Origin: JACKCD01 sp041390905
GTDB lineage: Bacteria; Chloroflexota; Anaerolineae; Promineifilales; Promineifilaceae
Direction of reading: 5' to 3'
DNA: 64,000 bases
NCBI GenBank assembly: GCA_041390905.1
Contig: JAWKPA010000012.1
Location: forward strand, 1,984,001 to 2,048,000
Positions 16,730 through 26,138 of this stretch are shown piece by piece; the stretch's first letter is position 1, and every line of letters starts with the position of its first letter. The notes under the pieces are model-generated. The model did not search any database, was not told the origin of the DNA, and saw only the letters and a list, made by a program, of their open reading frames with translations. The translations under genes were made by a program, and so were the position numbers.

Positions 16730-19126
16730 ATGGAAACCCCAACACGTCTTGATCGTCTGCAAAGCGCAATGCGCGTCAGCCGGATTGTTTTAGTGCTGGT
16801 TTTGTTGGCGCTGGTTCCCCTTTTGGTGTTCACATCGGCTGCCCGCGTGTGGCAGCTCTATACCCTCAGTGGCCTTATGGCTGGGTTGGTTATTGTAACG
16901 GCCGTTACCATGTATTTGGTGCAGCACGACCACCAGACGCGGGGCATTGCCCTGCTGCTGGTGGCGATGATGGTGATTGTTTTGACCATGCCGCTGCTGT
17001 TTGATGGCATTGGGGTTCTGATGGGGTTGCTAACCATTTTTGTGGTATGGCAGATTGCCAATGCCACCTTGACCTCAGTGCGGGCGGGGCAAGCTATGGT
17101 GGTGGGGCTGTTGGCTGGCATTATGGCCGTGCTGTTAGACCTGTTGGACTTGGGTACGCAAATGGTGTTGCCCAACCTAACAGCGTTGTTTGGGGTTTTG
17201 TCGTTTGTCATTATTCTTGCGTTTGGTTTCCTGATTTTGCGTAACTACCGCGACTACTCGGTGCGGACTAAGCTGTTGAGCGTGGCACTGTTTATCATTT
17301 TGCTGATTGTAAGCACCACGACGGTTTTGACGGGTGAGGCGATTCGGCGGACATTGACGGAGGAGGTAGGGGGGACGTTGCAGGTGTTGGCTCGGTCGCA
17401 GGCGTTTGCGGTGAGTGAACTGTTGGGGCGGCAGGTGACGGCGCTGGAGGCGTTGACGTTTAGTGATGTGTTGCAGGAAACGGCCGTTATCCAGGCTCAA
17501 CAGCGGTTAGAGGGGGCAATCGCGTTTTCGTCTGCCCTCGACGCTCAATGGCAGCAAGCTGGCGATGATGATCCGCTGGTGCAAGACCGGCTCAATAACC
17601 CTGCTGCTGTCACCTTGCGCCAGTTTCAGGAGCGTTTTGAGGCTAATCGGGAGTTATTTATTACGGATCAATATGGGGGGTTGGTGGCCGCCAGCAATCG
17701 CACCACTGATTACTATCAAGGGGATGAAGCGTGGTGGCAGAGTGCTTATGACAATGGTCGGGGGCGCATTTATATTAGCGAGCCAACTTTTGATAGCAGC
17801 AGCGATACCTTTGGTTTGATTATGGCGGTACCAATTTATGCGCCAGATGGTGAAGTGGTAGGGGTTCTCCGTTCGACCTATGCGCTGACAGAGTTGTTGG
17901 GGTTGTTGAATGAAGGGCTTGACCTGACAGATTCGGCCAGGGCAACGCTGCTGATGGGGGAACAGGAGCTAGATTTGACGCAATCTGTACCGTTAGTGCA
18001 ACCGACCGATGTGGATTCTGACCTGGTGACCTTGCTTAACCAGGGGGAGGCTGTGCAGGCGGTCTATCGGGGTGCGGTGCAGTTTATGAGTATGGCTTCG
18101 GTGACGACCTTGAGCCATGTGGCGGCAGTGGATGAGTTGGGATGGCAGGTGTTTTTGTACCAGACCGAGGCGACAGCGTTGCGGCCGCTGGGGGTTCAGC
18201 AGCGGCTGAGTACGCTGTTGGGGGTGCTGCTGGCGGTGGTTGGTGGGCTGATTGCGGCGTATGCCGGGAATGTGCTTTCGCAGCCGATTGCGGTGCTGAC
18301 GGAAACGGCCGTTCGTGTGCGCAACGGTGATTTTGAAGCCCGGGCAAAGGTCAACAGCAGCGACGAGACAGGGATTTTGGCCGAAACCTTTAACGCCATG
18401 ACGATGCAGCTACAGGCTACCTTGCAAAATCTGGATTTCCGCGTGCGCGAACGGACGCGGGCACTGGAAGTGGCCGCGCAAATTGGGCGGCGTATCTCGA
18501 CCATTCTGGATGAAGGGGAGATGATAACGGCCGTTGTTGAACAAACTCAAAAGGCATTTAATTATTACCACGTTCATATTTACCTGCTTGACAAAAACAA
18601 AAACCAACTGCTGATGGCGAGTGGTACCGGGCAGCCCGGCATTTCCATGCGCCGCTATGGACACCATATTAACCTGGGCGAAGGGCTGGTAGGGCGTGCC
18701 GCCGCTACCAACATCACCATTTTGGCATCTGATGTAACCCGCGAGCCGCGCTGGCTGCCCAACAAATGGCTGCCGGAAACGCGGGCAGAGTTGGCAGTGC
18801 CTATTGCCACTGAAAAAGAGGTGTTGGGTGTGTTGGATGTGCAGCGTACAACTATTGGCAGTTTGACCGAGGCGGATGCGAATGTGTTGCAGCTTATTGC
18901 TAATCAGGTGGCGATTGCCCTGCAAAACGCCCGGCAATATGTGCTGACGCAGCAGCGGGCTGAGCGCCAGGTGTTAATTAACCAGATTGGGCAGCAGATT
19001 CAAAACGCAACTTCTATTGACGAAGCTCTGCAAGTGGCGGTGCGGGAGCTTGGTCGGGCATTGGGAACGGATTATACCCAGGTTCATTTGACAGAGGAAT
19101 TGCCTACAAACAGGCTCCACGATTAG
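16730..19126 (+). CDS. Membrane receptor: 7TM, dCache-like, HAMP, GAF; no kinase
   Basis: This signal receptor has 798 residues from the ATG at 16730 (METPTRLDRL, AGGAAAGCAGG upstream); an in-frame codon ten residues earlier is less likely. About seven hydrophobic helices (residues 17-205) precede an extracellular dCache-like region (about 210-490, with an RELFITDQYGGLVAASNRT strand pattern). A further helix (about 494-512) leads into HAMP (LSQPIAVLTETAVRVRNGDFEARAK). Then come a coiled coil, one GAF domain (about 580-733) and a short C-terminal tail (ERQVLINQIGQQIQNATSID...). There is no histidine kinase, cyclase or GGDEF domain, so output must pass to a partner, probably the kinase at 31197. 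The stop overlaps the convergent diterpene cyclase-like gene by four bases. Confidence 0.85.
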   Translation: METPTRLDRLQSAMRVSRIVLVLVLLALVPLLVFTSAARVWQLYTLSGLMAGLVIVTAVTMYLVQHDHQTRGIALLLVAMMVIVLTMPLLFDGIGVLMGLLTIFVVWQIANATLTSVRAGQAMVVGLLAGIMAVLLDLLDLGTQMVLPNLTALFGVLSFVIILAFGFLILRNYRDYSVRTKLLSVALFIILLIVSTTTVLTGEAIRRTLTEEVGGTLQVLARSQAFAVSELLGRQVTALEALTFSDVLQETAVIQAQQRLEGAIAFSSALDAQWQQAGDDDPLVQDRLNNPAAVTLRQFQERFEANRELFITDQYGGLVAASNRTTDYYQGDEAWWQSAYDNGRGRIYISEPTFDSSSDTFGLIMAVPIYAPDGEVVGVLRSTYALTELLGLLNEGLDLTDSARATLLMGEQELDLTQSVPLVQPTDVDSDLVTLLNQGEAVQAVYRGAVQFMSMASVTTLSHVAAVDELGWQVFLYQTEATALRPLGVQQRLSTLLGVLLAVVGGLIAAYAGNVLSQPIAVLTETAVRVRNGDFEARAKVNSSDETGILAETFNAMTMQLQATLQNLDFRVRERTRALEVAAQIGRRISTILDEGEMITAVVEQTQKAFNYYHVHIYLLDKNKNQLLMASGTGQPGISMRRYGHHINLGEGLVGRAAATNITILASDVTREPRWLPNKWLPETRAELAVPIATEKEVLGVLDVQRTTIGSLTEADANVLQLIANQVAIALQNARQYVLTQQRAERQVLINQIGQQIQNATSIDEALQVAVRELGRALGTDYTQVHLTEELPTNRLHD

Positions 19127-20637
19127 CCCGCTATGGGGATGTTGAGTTGTTCCAGGGCGTAGCTGGCGGCAAAGCGAATGGCGGCAACGATGGTGGGTGA
19201 GTTGAACAGCGTTTTGCCGATCCATAGACGCTCGACGGCGGGGTCGTTTTGGCGGCTGTGGAGAAAGTGGGCGGCGTGGCACAACGGCCGTTTATCTTTC
19301 AACAACCCATCCCGAAAAGCGGCCGTTAAACCAATCAGGGCATGACCCGTTTCCTCAACTGTCGTATAGCTGCCACATCCCCACCCCCCGTCTGGCTGCT
19401 GCTGTGCCAGCAAAAAATCCAGGCTCTTTTGTGCCAAACCATGATCCCACTCCAGCAGCGTTTCCAAAGCGTGGCCGGCCACATACATGGGCGAATAATG
19501 CCATTTGTCGGCAAACCCGTTGTCATTGGACAAGTGGGGGCGCAGCCATTCCAAAACAGCGTGACCAATTTCCTGAACGGCCGGCTGGCTGGCGGCATCA
19601 TGGCGCAAGGCGGAAAGCGCATGGAGGTTTACCGTAACCGACGCCGTTAACTCATCCAGATAGGTGCGAAAATGGGTTTCGTGCCAAAAAGCAAGCAAGG
19701 GGTCAATTGACGGGCGGGTTTGCCCCCAACGCAGCACGTCATACCCAACGCTGGTGTCATCACCGTCGGCCACGGCAAAGGCAGAACTGCCGGCAAACCC
19801 AATGGGGGGCAGCAGCCAATAGCGTTCTAGCCCGTGAATGGCTTTTTGAACGCTGGGGTGGCTAACCGGAAACTGGACGCGCTTTAGCTGGTCGAGAATC
19901 CAAAGCAGCTCATAATGTTCAATCGGCCAGGAAAAAGCGGCACCACTATGCCCAATAGCAAGCATTCGCCTGATAAAAGCAGCGGCACGGGGTGAATCTT
20001 TGCCATGCAGACGTTGTGCTCGCAGAAAAGCGGCCGTTGCAGCGGTTGAGGTGGCGATGGAGCCGTGGTGGGTGAGGAAACTCTCGTCAAGCTGTGCCAA
20101 ACGTTCTTCGGGCAAAATTTCCATGCTAAACCACCAGGCGCGTGGCTTGGTGGGTTCAATTTCCAGGCTACCCAGCAGAAACATTTTGCGCTGCCCGATG
20201 TCGAGGATTTTGTACCAGGATTCGGTGGGTAGATCGAGGTCGTATGATTCTAAAAGACGAACCAGGCGGGGCAACAGAAGCTCGTACCCGACCAGCTCCA
20301 GGGGGTCTTTTGCCAGGTCCTGGGCGTACTTGTGGAGGGCGGCAATGCCTTGGCTGATGCGTTGTGAGTCCTGTTGGCAAGAAACGGCCGTTTTTTGCCA
20401 ACAACTAAACGCAGCAATCGCCGCCAATGTACACAGTGTACGTTCATGCGCATGATAGATAAAGGGCGCTCCCCAGCCTCCATCAGGCAGTTGCGTGGCA
20501 CGCAAAAACGCCAGAGCCTGAGGCCATTGTGGCTTGCCCGGCTCATTGGTGTCTGGAACCAAGGCCACCCAGGCCGTATTATAACTATCAACACTTACAC
20601 ACCCCGCCAAACCTGCAAACAGTTGTTCAACATCCAT
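19123..20637 (-). CDS. Class II diterpene cyclase-like protein (DxDD motif)
   Basis: This 504-residue protein looks like a bacterial copalyl- or kolavenyl-diphosphate-type synthase, which cyclises geranylgeranyl diphosphate by protonation. Near the N-terminus, VSVDSYNTAWVALVPD resembles the SxYDTAWVA signature of class II diterpene cyclases. The catalytic-acid motif appears as D291-G-D293-D294-T (VADGDDTSVGYDVLRWG), fitting DxDDT. QW-like repeats (QLPDGGWGAPF, QQPDGGWGCGSY) mark the alpha-barrel folds. The length suits the two-domain bacterial enzymes and no class I DDxxD motif is obvious. Herpetosiphon, another Chloroflexota genus, is known to carry such enzymes. No prenyl synthase or class I partner lies nearby. 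The gene runs against the sensor cluster; a 14-base palindrome lies 30 bases upstream of its start. Confidence 0.75.
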   Translation of the reverse strand: MDVEQLFAGLAGCVSVDSYNTAWVALVPDTNEPGKPQWPQALAFLRATQLPDGGWGAPFIYHAHERTLCTLAAIAAFSCWQKTAVSCQQDSQRISQGIAALHKYAQDLAKDPLELVGYELLLPRLVRLLESYDLDLPTESWYKILDIGQRKMFLLGSLEIEPTKPRAWWFSMEILPEERLAQLDESFLTHHGSIATSTAATAAFLRAQRLHGKDSPRAAAFIRRMLAIGHSGAAFSWPIEHYELLWILDQLKRVQFPVSHPSVQKAIHGLERYWLLPPIGFAGSSAFAVADGDDTSVGYDVLRWGQTRPSIDPLLAFWHETHFRTYLDELTASVTVNLHALSALRHDAASQPAVQEIGHAVLEWLRPHLSNDNGFADKWHYSPMYVAGHALETLLEWDHGLAQKSLDFLLAQQQPDGGWGCGSYTTVEETGHALIGLTAAFRDGLLKDKRPLCHAAHFLHSRQNDPAVERLWIGKTLFNSPTIVAAIRFAASYALEQLNIPIAG

Positions 20638-20666
20638 CTATATTTATTGCCGTATCAGCTTGTTGC

Positions 20667-20680
20667 TAGCTTGCAAGCTA
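20667..20680. promoter_or_regulatory. 14-base palindrome, candidate operator of the cyclase gene
   Basis: TAGCTTGCAAGCTA is a perfect palindrome centred about 36 bases upstream of the minus-strand start codon at 20637. A dimeric repressor site is possible; no regulator gene is adjacent. Confidence 0.35.
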
Positions 20681-21057
20681 ACCCAAACGGTCTTTAAGCT
20701 CAGATTTTTAACAACCCAAACTTGTGTTTTTTTGTTTATAATGGTTTATACACAAAAGCCATACGCAGGCACGAAAGATCACAAATAAATAGTAGTACCT
20801 TGGTCATGATTGTAGTGTGCTGCGTTGAAAATGTTTCTAGTTTGACCAAAACTTACCTTGATGCTTGAGGGCAGCAAATGGGTAATAGACAAGGCCGCAA
20901 TGGTGTTACATTTGCTCATGATCATTACGACATCTTCACAAGCCCTCATTCTTTTTTATGTTACCATATCTTTGTTTTTCTGTCTTTAAAGAGGTCGTAA
21001 TTTAGGAAGGATGTTACCGTTTGCTATAGACCTTCAGATAATCTTTTAGGGTTCGGC

Positions 21058-21146
21058 GTAGCCGAGGCTTTCGTATCTGGCCTCCGCCAGACCAAAGCTC
21101 GCTCTTTTGCCTAGGCCGAAGAACGAGGATTGGAACCCTCGGCTAC
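21058..21146. repeat. GTAGCCGAG inverted-repeat element, copy 2
   Basis: GTAGCCGAGG (21058-21067) is inverted as CCTCGGCTAC (21137-21146), about 70 bases apart. The interior shares AAGCTCGCTC with copy 1 and also holds a CTGGCCTCCGCCAG inner hairpin. Confidence 0.65.
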
Positions 21147-21211
21147 AAGTCAAGCCCCAATCTTTCTCTTAATATCTATAGTTACAGAAAACTAGCTGTT
21201 GGGATAAGGTT

Positions 21212-22522
21212 ATGCTGGCTTTTTTTAATCAGATTTTTTCTATACCGGAGTTTGAAAACCCTAACCAAACCCGAATTGCGAACTTGCTGCGTGTTAGCGT
21301 GTGGGTTTTGTTAGGAACGGCCGTTGTTATCCCCTTGCTACTACTGCTGCTTGACAGCACAGTTCCAACTATGGAGCGTCTTATTGTCGTACTGGGACCC
21401 AGCCTGTTGATCATTCTCTCCGGGGGCGTTATCCGCTGGTTAGTCCAGCGCAGACACCTGCAAATAGGGGGAATTCTCCTGTCCACCATCTTATTTATCG
21501 CCATCATTTTTGCCGTCTACAACTCTGGTGCAGGCATTTCGTCACCAAGCGTAGCCGGGTTCGTAGTTGTCATCATTTTGGCCGCCTCCCTTTCCGAGGG
21601 ACGATTTCCCGTTTTAGCTTTTACCCTACTGAGCGTTCTCGTGTCCCTGGCCTTTCTCATTGTGCAGCAACAAGGCCTGCTAAAGATCACAGCCAACACA
21701 TTACCACCTGTCGTCAGTTGGGTCGTCTTTTTATTTGTCTTCGTTCTGTCTGGTGCCTTGTTAAGTGTGGCATTGCGGCGCTTAAACGCGGCCTTAGACC
21801 GGGCACAACAAAGCGAACAATCGTTGCGCGAAATGACCAATGTGCTGGAAATTCGCGTTGCCGAGCGCACCAAAGCCCTAGAAACCAGCGCTGAAATCAG
21901 CCGCCGCCTTTCAACCATCCTGGATCAGGAGCAATTGGTGGTAGAAGTGGTGCGCGAAGTGCAAAGGGCGTTTGGATATTACCACACCCATATCTATCTG
22001 CTCGATGAGAAAAAACAGAATCTGGTTCTGGCTGGTGGTACTGGGGAAGCCGGCCGCATGTTGTTGACAGCCGGGCATAAAATGCCAATTTCACGCGGGC
22101 TGGTTGGCGAAGCCGCCCAATCGCGGCGCACGGTGCTGGTGCCAGATGTACACCAACGACCCGAATGGGTGTCCAATAGGCTGCTGCCAGAAACGGCCGC
22201 TGAAATTGCCGTTCCAATCCTTCTAGGGCATGAACTAAAAGGGATACTGGATGTACAACACAATGTTGTCAATGGACTAACAGAAAGCGACCGCATTTTG
22301 CTGGAATCCATTACAAACCAGGTAGCCGTAGCCCTGGAAAACGCCCGTCTATATGCCGATGCCCAGGAACGCGGGCAGCGGGAAGCGTTGGTAAACGCCA
22401 TTGGGCAAAAAATCCAGCGAGCAGGAAGCGTTGACGCCGTTCTGCAAATAGCAATACAGGAGTTGGGGCAAGCTTTAGATTCGCAAACTGCCAAAATTCA
22501 GATTGGCCGTATCGAATCCTGA
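21212..22522 (+). CDS. Six-helix membrane GAF sensor without kinase
   Basis: This 436-residue protein has about six transmembrane helices between residues 25 and 190, a coiled-coil stalk (RRLNAALDRAQQSEQSLREM...), one GAF domain (about 235-385, with HTHIYLLDEKKQNLVLAGGTG and AEIAVPILLGHELKGILDVQ) and a C-terminal segment (REALVNAIGQKIQRAGSVDAVLQIA). The GAF and tail closely resemble those of the receptor at 16730, so the two are paralogues. No catalytic output domain is present. The gene is 39 bases upstream of the next, larger sensor in the same direction and is likely in one transcript with it. The signal could be sensed in or near the membrane. Confidence 0.85.
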   Translation: MLAFFNQIFSIPEFENPNQTRIANLLRVSVWVLLGTAVVIPLLLLLLDSTVPTMERLIVVLGPSLLIILSGGVIRWLVQRRHLQIGGILLSTILFIAIIFAVYNSGAGISSPSVAGFVVVIILAASLSEGRFPVLAFTLLSVLVSLAFLIVQQQGLLKITANTLPPVVSWVVFLFVFVLSGALLSVALRRLNAALDRAQQSEQSLREMTNVLEIRVAERTKALETSAEISRRLSTILDQEQLVVEVVREVQRAFGYYHTHIYLLDEKKQNLVLAGGTGEAGRMLLTAGHKMPISRGLVGEAAQSRRTVLVPDVHQRPEWVSNRLLPETAAEIAVPILLGHELKGILDVQHNVVNGLTESDRILLESITNQVAVALENARLYADAQERGQREALVNAIGQKIQRAGSVDAVLQIAIQELGQALDSQTAKIQIGRIES

Positions 22523-22561
22523 TGAATATGGCTTAGCCAAAAGTCAAATGTGGGGATTGGC

Positions 22562-25500
22562 ATGTTGAAAAGTTTGCGAGATTTTTGGAATGCACCAACT
22601 TTTGCTGATGAGGAAAGCACACGCCTGGCGCGGTTGATTCACCTGTTTACGCTAGTAACCGGGGGCGGTTCACTGCTCGGCTTTTTGATTTTGTTGGTGG
22701 GTCAACCAGACAACCCGAATCTTGGGGGGCTAATTGGCACCTTTTTGCTGTTGGTGGTGGTGGCGCGGATAACCCTGCATTGGGGGTGGGTGCCTGTGGC
22801 GGGGTGGCTTTTGACCCTGAATGTGTGGGTGGTTATTACTTTGTCTATCTGGCTGGCATCTTCTCTTGATACCCCTGCGTTTAATGCCTACTTCTTTGTG
22901 GTGATTCTGGCAAGTTTGTTGATTGGTCGCCGGATAGCTGCTATTGGGGTGGCGATAGTTTCCAGCCTCGTTATCCTTATGATGTCAAGCAGGCTTGGTT
23001 TGTTGACCACGCCAACGGGGCTGTCGTGGATTGTGTGGACGGTTATTTTGCTGTTGGTAACGGCCGTTATTCTCTACCTCGCCATGGGAGACCTTCACCG
23101 CGCCCTCGCCATCATCCGGGTACGCAACGAAGAACTAGCCGATACGCGGATGGTACTGGAAGCCCGTGTAAAAGAACGCACCGGCGAACTCGGTCTGGCC
23201 GCCGACATCGGTCGCACCATCACCCAAATTCGTGATTTAGACCTGCTGTTGGCTGAATCGGTGCGCCTCATTCGTGAGTACTTCAACCTCTACCACGTAC
23301 AAATCTACCTTGTAGATAAAAGCGCCCGCACCCTTGAACTCCAGGTGGGAACAGGCGAGATTGGCGCAGAACTGCGGCGACAAGGCCACCGACTCACCAT
23401 TGGAGCCGGTTCTATCAACGGCACTTGCGCCGCCGAAAAAAAAGCGTTGGTTGTTGAAGACACCCGTCATAGCACCATCTTTCGCCCCAACCCGCTGCTG
23501 CCCGACACACGCTCCCAAATGTCCGTCCCCCTCCTGATTGGCGTCCATCTTCTTGGCGTACTCAATTTGCAAAGCAAGCATGTAAACGAGCTAAACCCAG
23601 ACAACGTGAACGTATTTGAAGTCCTGGCAGGGCAGCTTGCCGTTGCCATGCAAAATGCCCAACTGTTTACCCAATCAGCCGAGGCACGGCGCACGTTAGA
23701 GATACAGGCTCAACACTCTGTCTATGAAGGTTGGCGAGCTTATTTAAATGCCATTGAACGGCGAGAACACACAGGCTATGCCTATATTGGTACACAGCTT
23801 GAAGCACTTGATGAAGCTGTTCAGTCGGGGCAGGGGGCAGAGTTAACGCTGCCATTAACGCTGTCAGGGCAGAAAGTGGGGTTGGTGCAGTTTGAGCGTA
23901 TGATTGAGCAACCGTGGACAGTTGGTGAGATGGAGCTTATCCAGGCTGTATCAAACCAGGTTGTCAACCGTCTGGAAAACATTCGCCTCCTGGCAAACGC
24001 GGAATATTTTCGTATTCAGGCCGAGGAAGCCAACAAACGGCTCATTCATGAAGCGTGGCAAGATTATTTGCAGCAATCGCCTACGCAGGGCTACATTTAC
24101 GACCAGACAGAAGTTGTTGCTTACCATGCCGATCAGAAACTGCTGGATGCACAGAACAAAACATCAATTAGCTATCCGGTTTCTGTGCAGGGGGCTATTA
24201 TTGGTTATTTAGAAGCGGCCGCAGATCGCTTTGGGCAGGATCAGGCTGAAGACGGGATGGCTTCTGACTTGGTGCGGGTAGTTGCCGATCAGTTGAGTAT
24301 TCATATTGAGAATTTGCGTTTGACGCAGCAGGCTGAGGTCTCTTTGGCCGACAGCCGGTTGCGAGCAGAGGAGTTGGCTTTTGTCAACCGGGTTGTCACC
24401 GCTATCTCTGGCTCGCTAGAGATGGAAAAAAGTTTGCAAATTGTGTTGGATGAGCTGGCCGAAATGTTGAATATTCCTCAGGCGCGGGTGGCGTTGCTGA
24501 TGCCAGACCGGCAGAGGCTGCGGGTGGTGCGTGAGCATTATGATCCTCAGCGGTCGCCCAGTGCGATGGGAGCGGAAATACCGGTTGCCAACAATCCAAC
24601 AGCAGAGATTGCGCTGCGAGAGCGGCGGACAGTGATTGTGCCTAACCCCCAAACCAGCCCCATGACGCGCTCGGTTCATGCGCTGATGCGCCAGCAGGGG
24701 ATTGAGATGTTGGTGATCATTCCGCTGATTGCCCAAAATGAGGTGTTGGGTACGGTTGGGCTTGATTTGTTGGAGAAGGATCGGGTGTTTACGGAGAGTG
24801 AGGTGCGGCTGGCAGAGACGGTGGTGTTTCAGGCGGCGGCGGCTCTGCAAAATGCCCAGCTTTTCCAGCAGACGCAGGCGGCATTGGCGGAGATTGAGGT
24901 GCTATATGCGGGTACGGATCGGATTATAAAGGCGGACACGATTGAGGATGTGTTGCTGGCACTGTTAGAGGCTCCGGCGTTGCAGATGGTGGATCGGGCT
25001 GGGTTGGCCTTTTTTGATGTGCCGGTGGCGGAGGGTGAGATGCCGGTTTCGTTTGAGACGGCGGCGACGTGGGAACGGCCGTTAACCGGCAGCTTGCGTG
25101 ATGGTTTGCGTCCATCCGGCATTCGCTATCTCATGGCCGAATACCCGGCGGCACAGCTTCTAAACGACCGTCACGGGGTGGTGTTGGTGCCTGACATTGC
25201 CACCGACGAACGGTTTGACGACCGTTCACGGATGCTCTTTGCCGGGCAGTATCGAATGCACGGGATGATCAACCTGCCGCTGGTGGCTGGTGATGCCTGG
25301 ATTGGGATGTTTACTGGGCTAACCCGCCAACCTTTGGATATCACGGGACAAACGCTGCGGCAAATTGTGAGCCTTATTGACCAGGCGGCTATTGTTTTGC
25401 AGAACAAAACGCTGTTTGCCGACACGCAGCGGGCATTGCACCAAACGGAGCAACAGGCATTCCGTCTGGCAACGCTAAACGAGTTGGGGCGGTTTTTGAG

Positions 25501-26131
25501 TACGGCTGAAAAGCAGGCAGAGGCACTGGAAGGGGTTGCCATGTTTGTGTCGCAACTGTTTGGCGAGGGGCGGCTGAGTGTTTTGCTGCTGAACGAGCGT
25601 AAGGATGCGTTTCGCGTGGTGCGGTTGCCGGGTGATTCAGCGGAGGAAGGCGCACCAAAATGGATACCGCTGCCGGGAACGGCCGTTGCCGATGTCATTG
25701 CCGAAAATCAGGCACTCATGATCAAAGACACAAGCCACAGCCATTACAGCGAGGTGCAGCCCCTTAGCCATACAGGGGTACGTTCACTGCTGTCGGTGCC
25801 GATGAGTACCCCCAGCGGGGCGATGGGGGTGCTGAACCTGGGGCATCCTAAGCCGCAGGCATTTGATGAACAGGACCAAAATCTGTTGTCGCAAATTGCT
25901 TCGCTGCTGGCGGCGGCACTAGAAAACCGGCAGTGGCTGGCCCAGGCGCGGAAGCAGGCGGCGCGGGAACGGGTTTTGAACAGCATTAACCAGAAGATTC
26001 AGGGGACAACGACGATGGATGGGGCGCTGCAGACGGCAATTCAGGAGTTGGGTAAGGCACTGAAAGCGCGATATACGCAAATTGAGTTGACGGTGGAATC
26101 GTCGCCAAATGGGTTCAATGGACAGGAGTAA
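22562..26131 (+). CDS. Membrane-anchored multi-GAF sensor without kinase
   Basis: This protein has 1189 residues from ATG 22562 (GTG at 22550 is an alternative). Six hydrophobic helices (about 20-180) are followed by a coiled coil, GAF1 (about 217-366), two short modules of about 100 residues beginning EGWRAYL and EAWQDYL (see findings), then three further GAF domains (about 600-760, 775-960 and 975-1125) and the common C-terminal tail RERVLNSINQKIQGTTTMDGA. The GAF domains have diverged from one another, so they probably bind different ligands or serve as dimer spacers. No phosphotransfer domain is present. Seven bases separate its stop from the next start codon. Confidence 0.83.
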   Translation: MLKSLRDFWNAPTFADEESTRLARLIHLFTLVTGGGSLLGFLILLVGQPDNPNLGGLIGTFLLLVVVARITLHWGWVPVAGWLLTLNVWVVITLSIWLASSLDTPAFNAYFFVVILASLLIGRRIAAIGVAIVSSLVILMMSSRLGLLTTPTGLSWIVWTVILLLVTAVILYLAMGDLHRALAIIRVRNEELADTRMVLEARVKERTGELGLAADIGRTITQIRDLDLLLAESVRLIREYFNLYHVQIYLVDKSARTLELQVGTGEIGAELRRQGHRLTIGAGSINGTCAAEKKALVVEDTRHSTIFRPNPLLPDTRSQMSVPLLIGVHLLGVLNLQSKHVNELNPDNVNVFEVLAGQLAVAMQNAQLFTQSAEARRTLEIQAQHSVYEGWRAYLNAIERREHTGYAYIGTQLEALDEAVQSGQGAELTLPLTLSGQKVGLVQFERMIEQPWTVGEMELIQAVSNQVVNRLENIRLLANAEYFRIQAEEANKRLIHEAWQDYLQQSPTQGYIYDQTEVVAYHADQKLLDAQNKTSISYPVSVQGAIIGYLEAAADRFGQDQAEDGMASDLVRVVADQLSIHIENLRLTQQAEVSLADSRLRAEELAFVNRVVTAISGSLEMEKSLQIVLDELAEMLNIPQARVALLMPDRQRLRVVREHYDPQRSPSAMGAEIPVANNPTAEIALRERRTVIVPNPQTSPMTRSVHALMRQQGIEMLVIIPLIAQNEVLGTVGLDLLEKDRVFTESEVRLAETVVFQAAAALQNAQLFQQTQAALAEIEVLYAGTDRIIKADTIEDVLLALLEAPALQMVDRAGLAFFDVPVAEGEMPVSFETAATWERPLTGSLRDGLRPSGIRYLMAEYPAAQLLNDRHGVVLVPDIATDERFDDRSRMLFAGQYRMHGMINLPLVAGDAWIGMFTGLTRQPLDITGQTLRQIVSLIDQAAIVLQNKTLFADTQRALHQTEQQAFRLATLNELGRFLSTAEKQAEALEGVAMFVSQLFGEGRLSVLLLNERKDAFRVVRLPGDSAEEGAPKWIPLPGTAVADVIAENQALMIKDTSHSHYSEVQPLSHTGVRSLLSVPMSTPSGAMGVLNLGHPKPQAFDEQDQNLLSQIASLLAAALENRQWLAQARKQAARERVLNSINQKIQGTTTMDGALQTAIQELGKALKARYTQIELTVESSPNGFNGQE

Positions 26132-26138
26132 GCCGACA

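Larger units (their letters stand above)
20638..21211. other. 574-base intergenic region between cyclase and sensor genes
   Basis: No convincing gene is present. It holds the palindrome TAGCTTGCAAGCTA (20667-20680), a plus-strand TATAAT at 20737-20742 without a good -35 box, and the GTAGCCGAG element (21058-21146). The divergent start codons at its two ends suggest it contains promoters for both genes. Confidence 0.6.
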
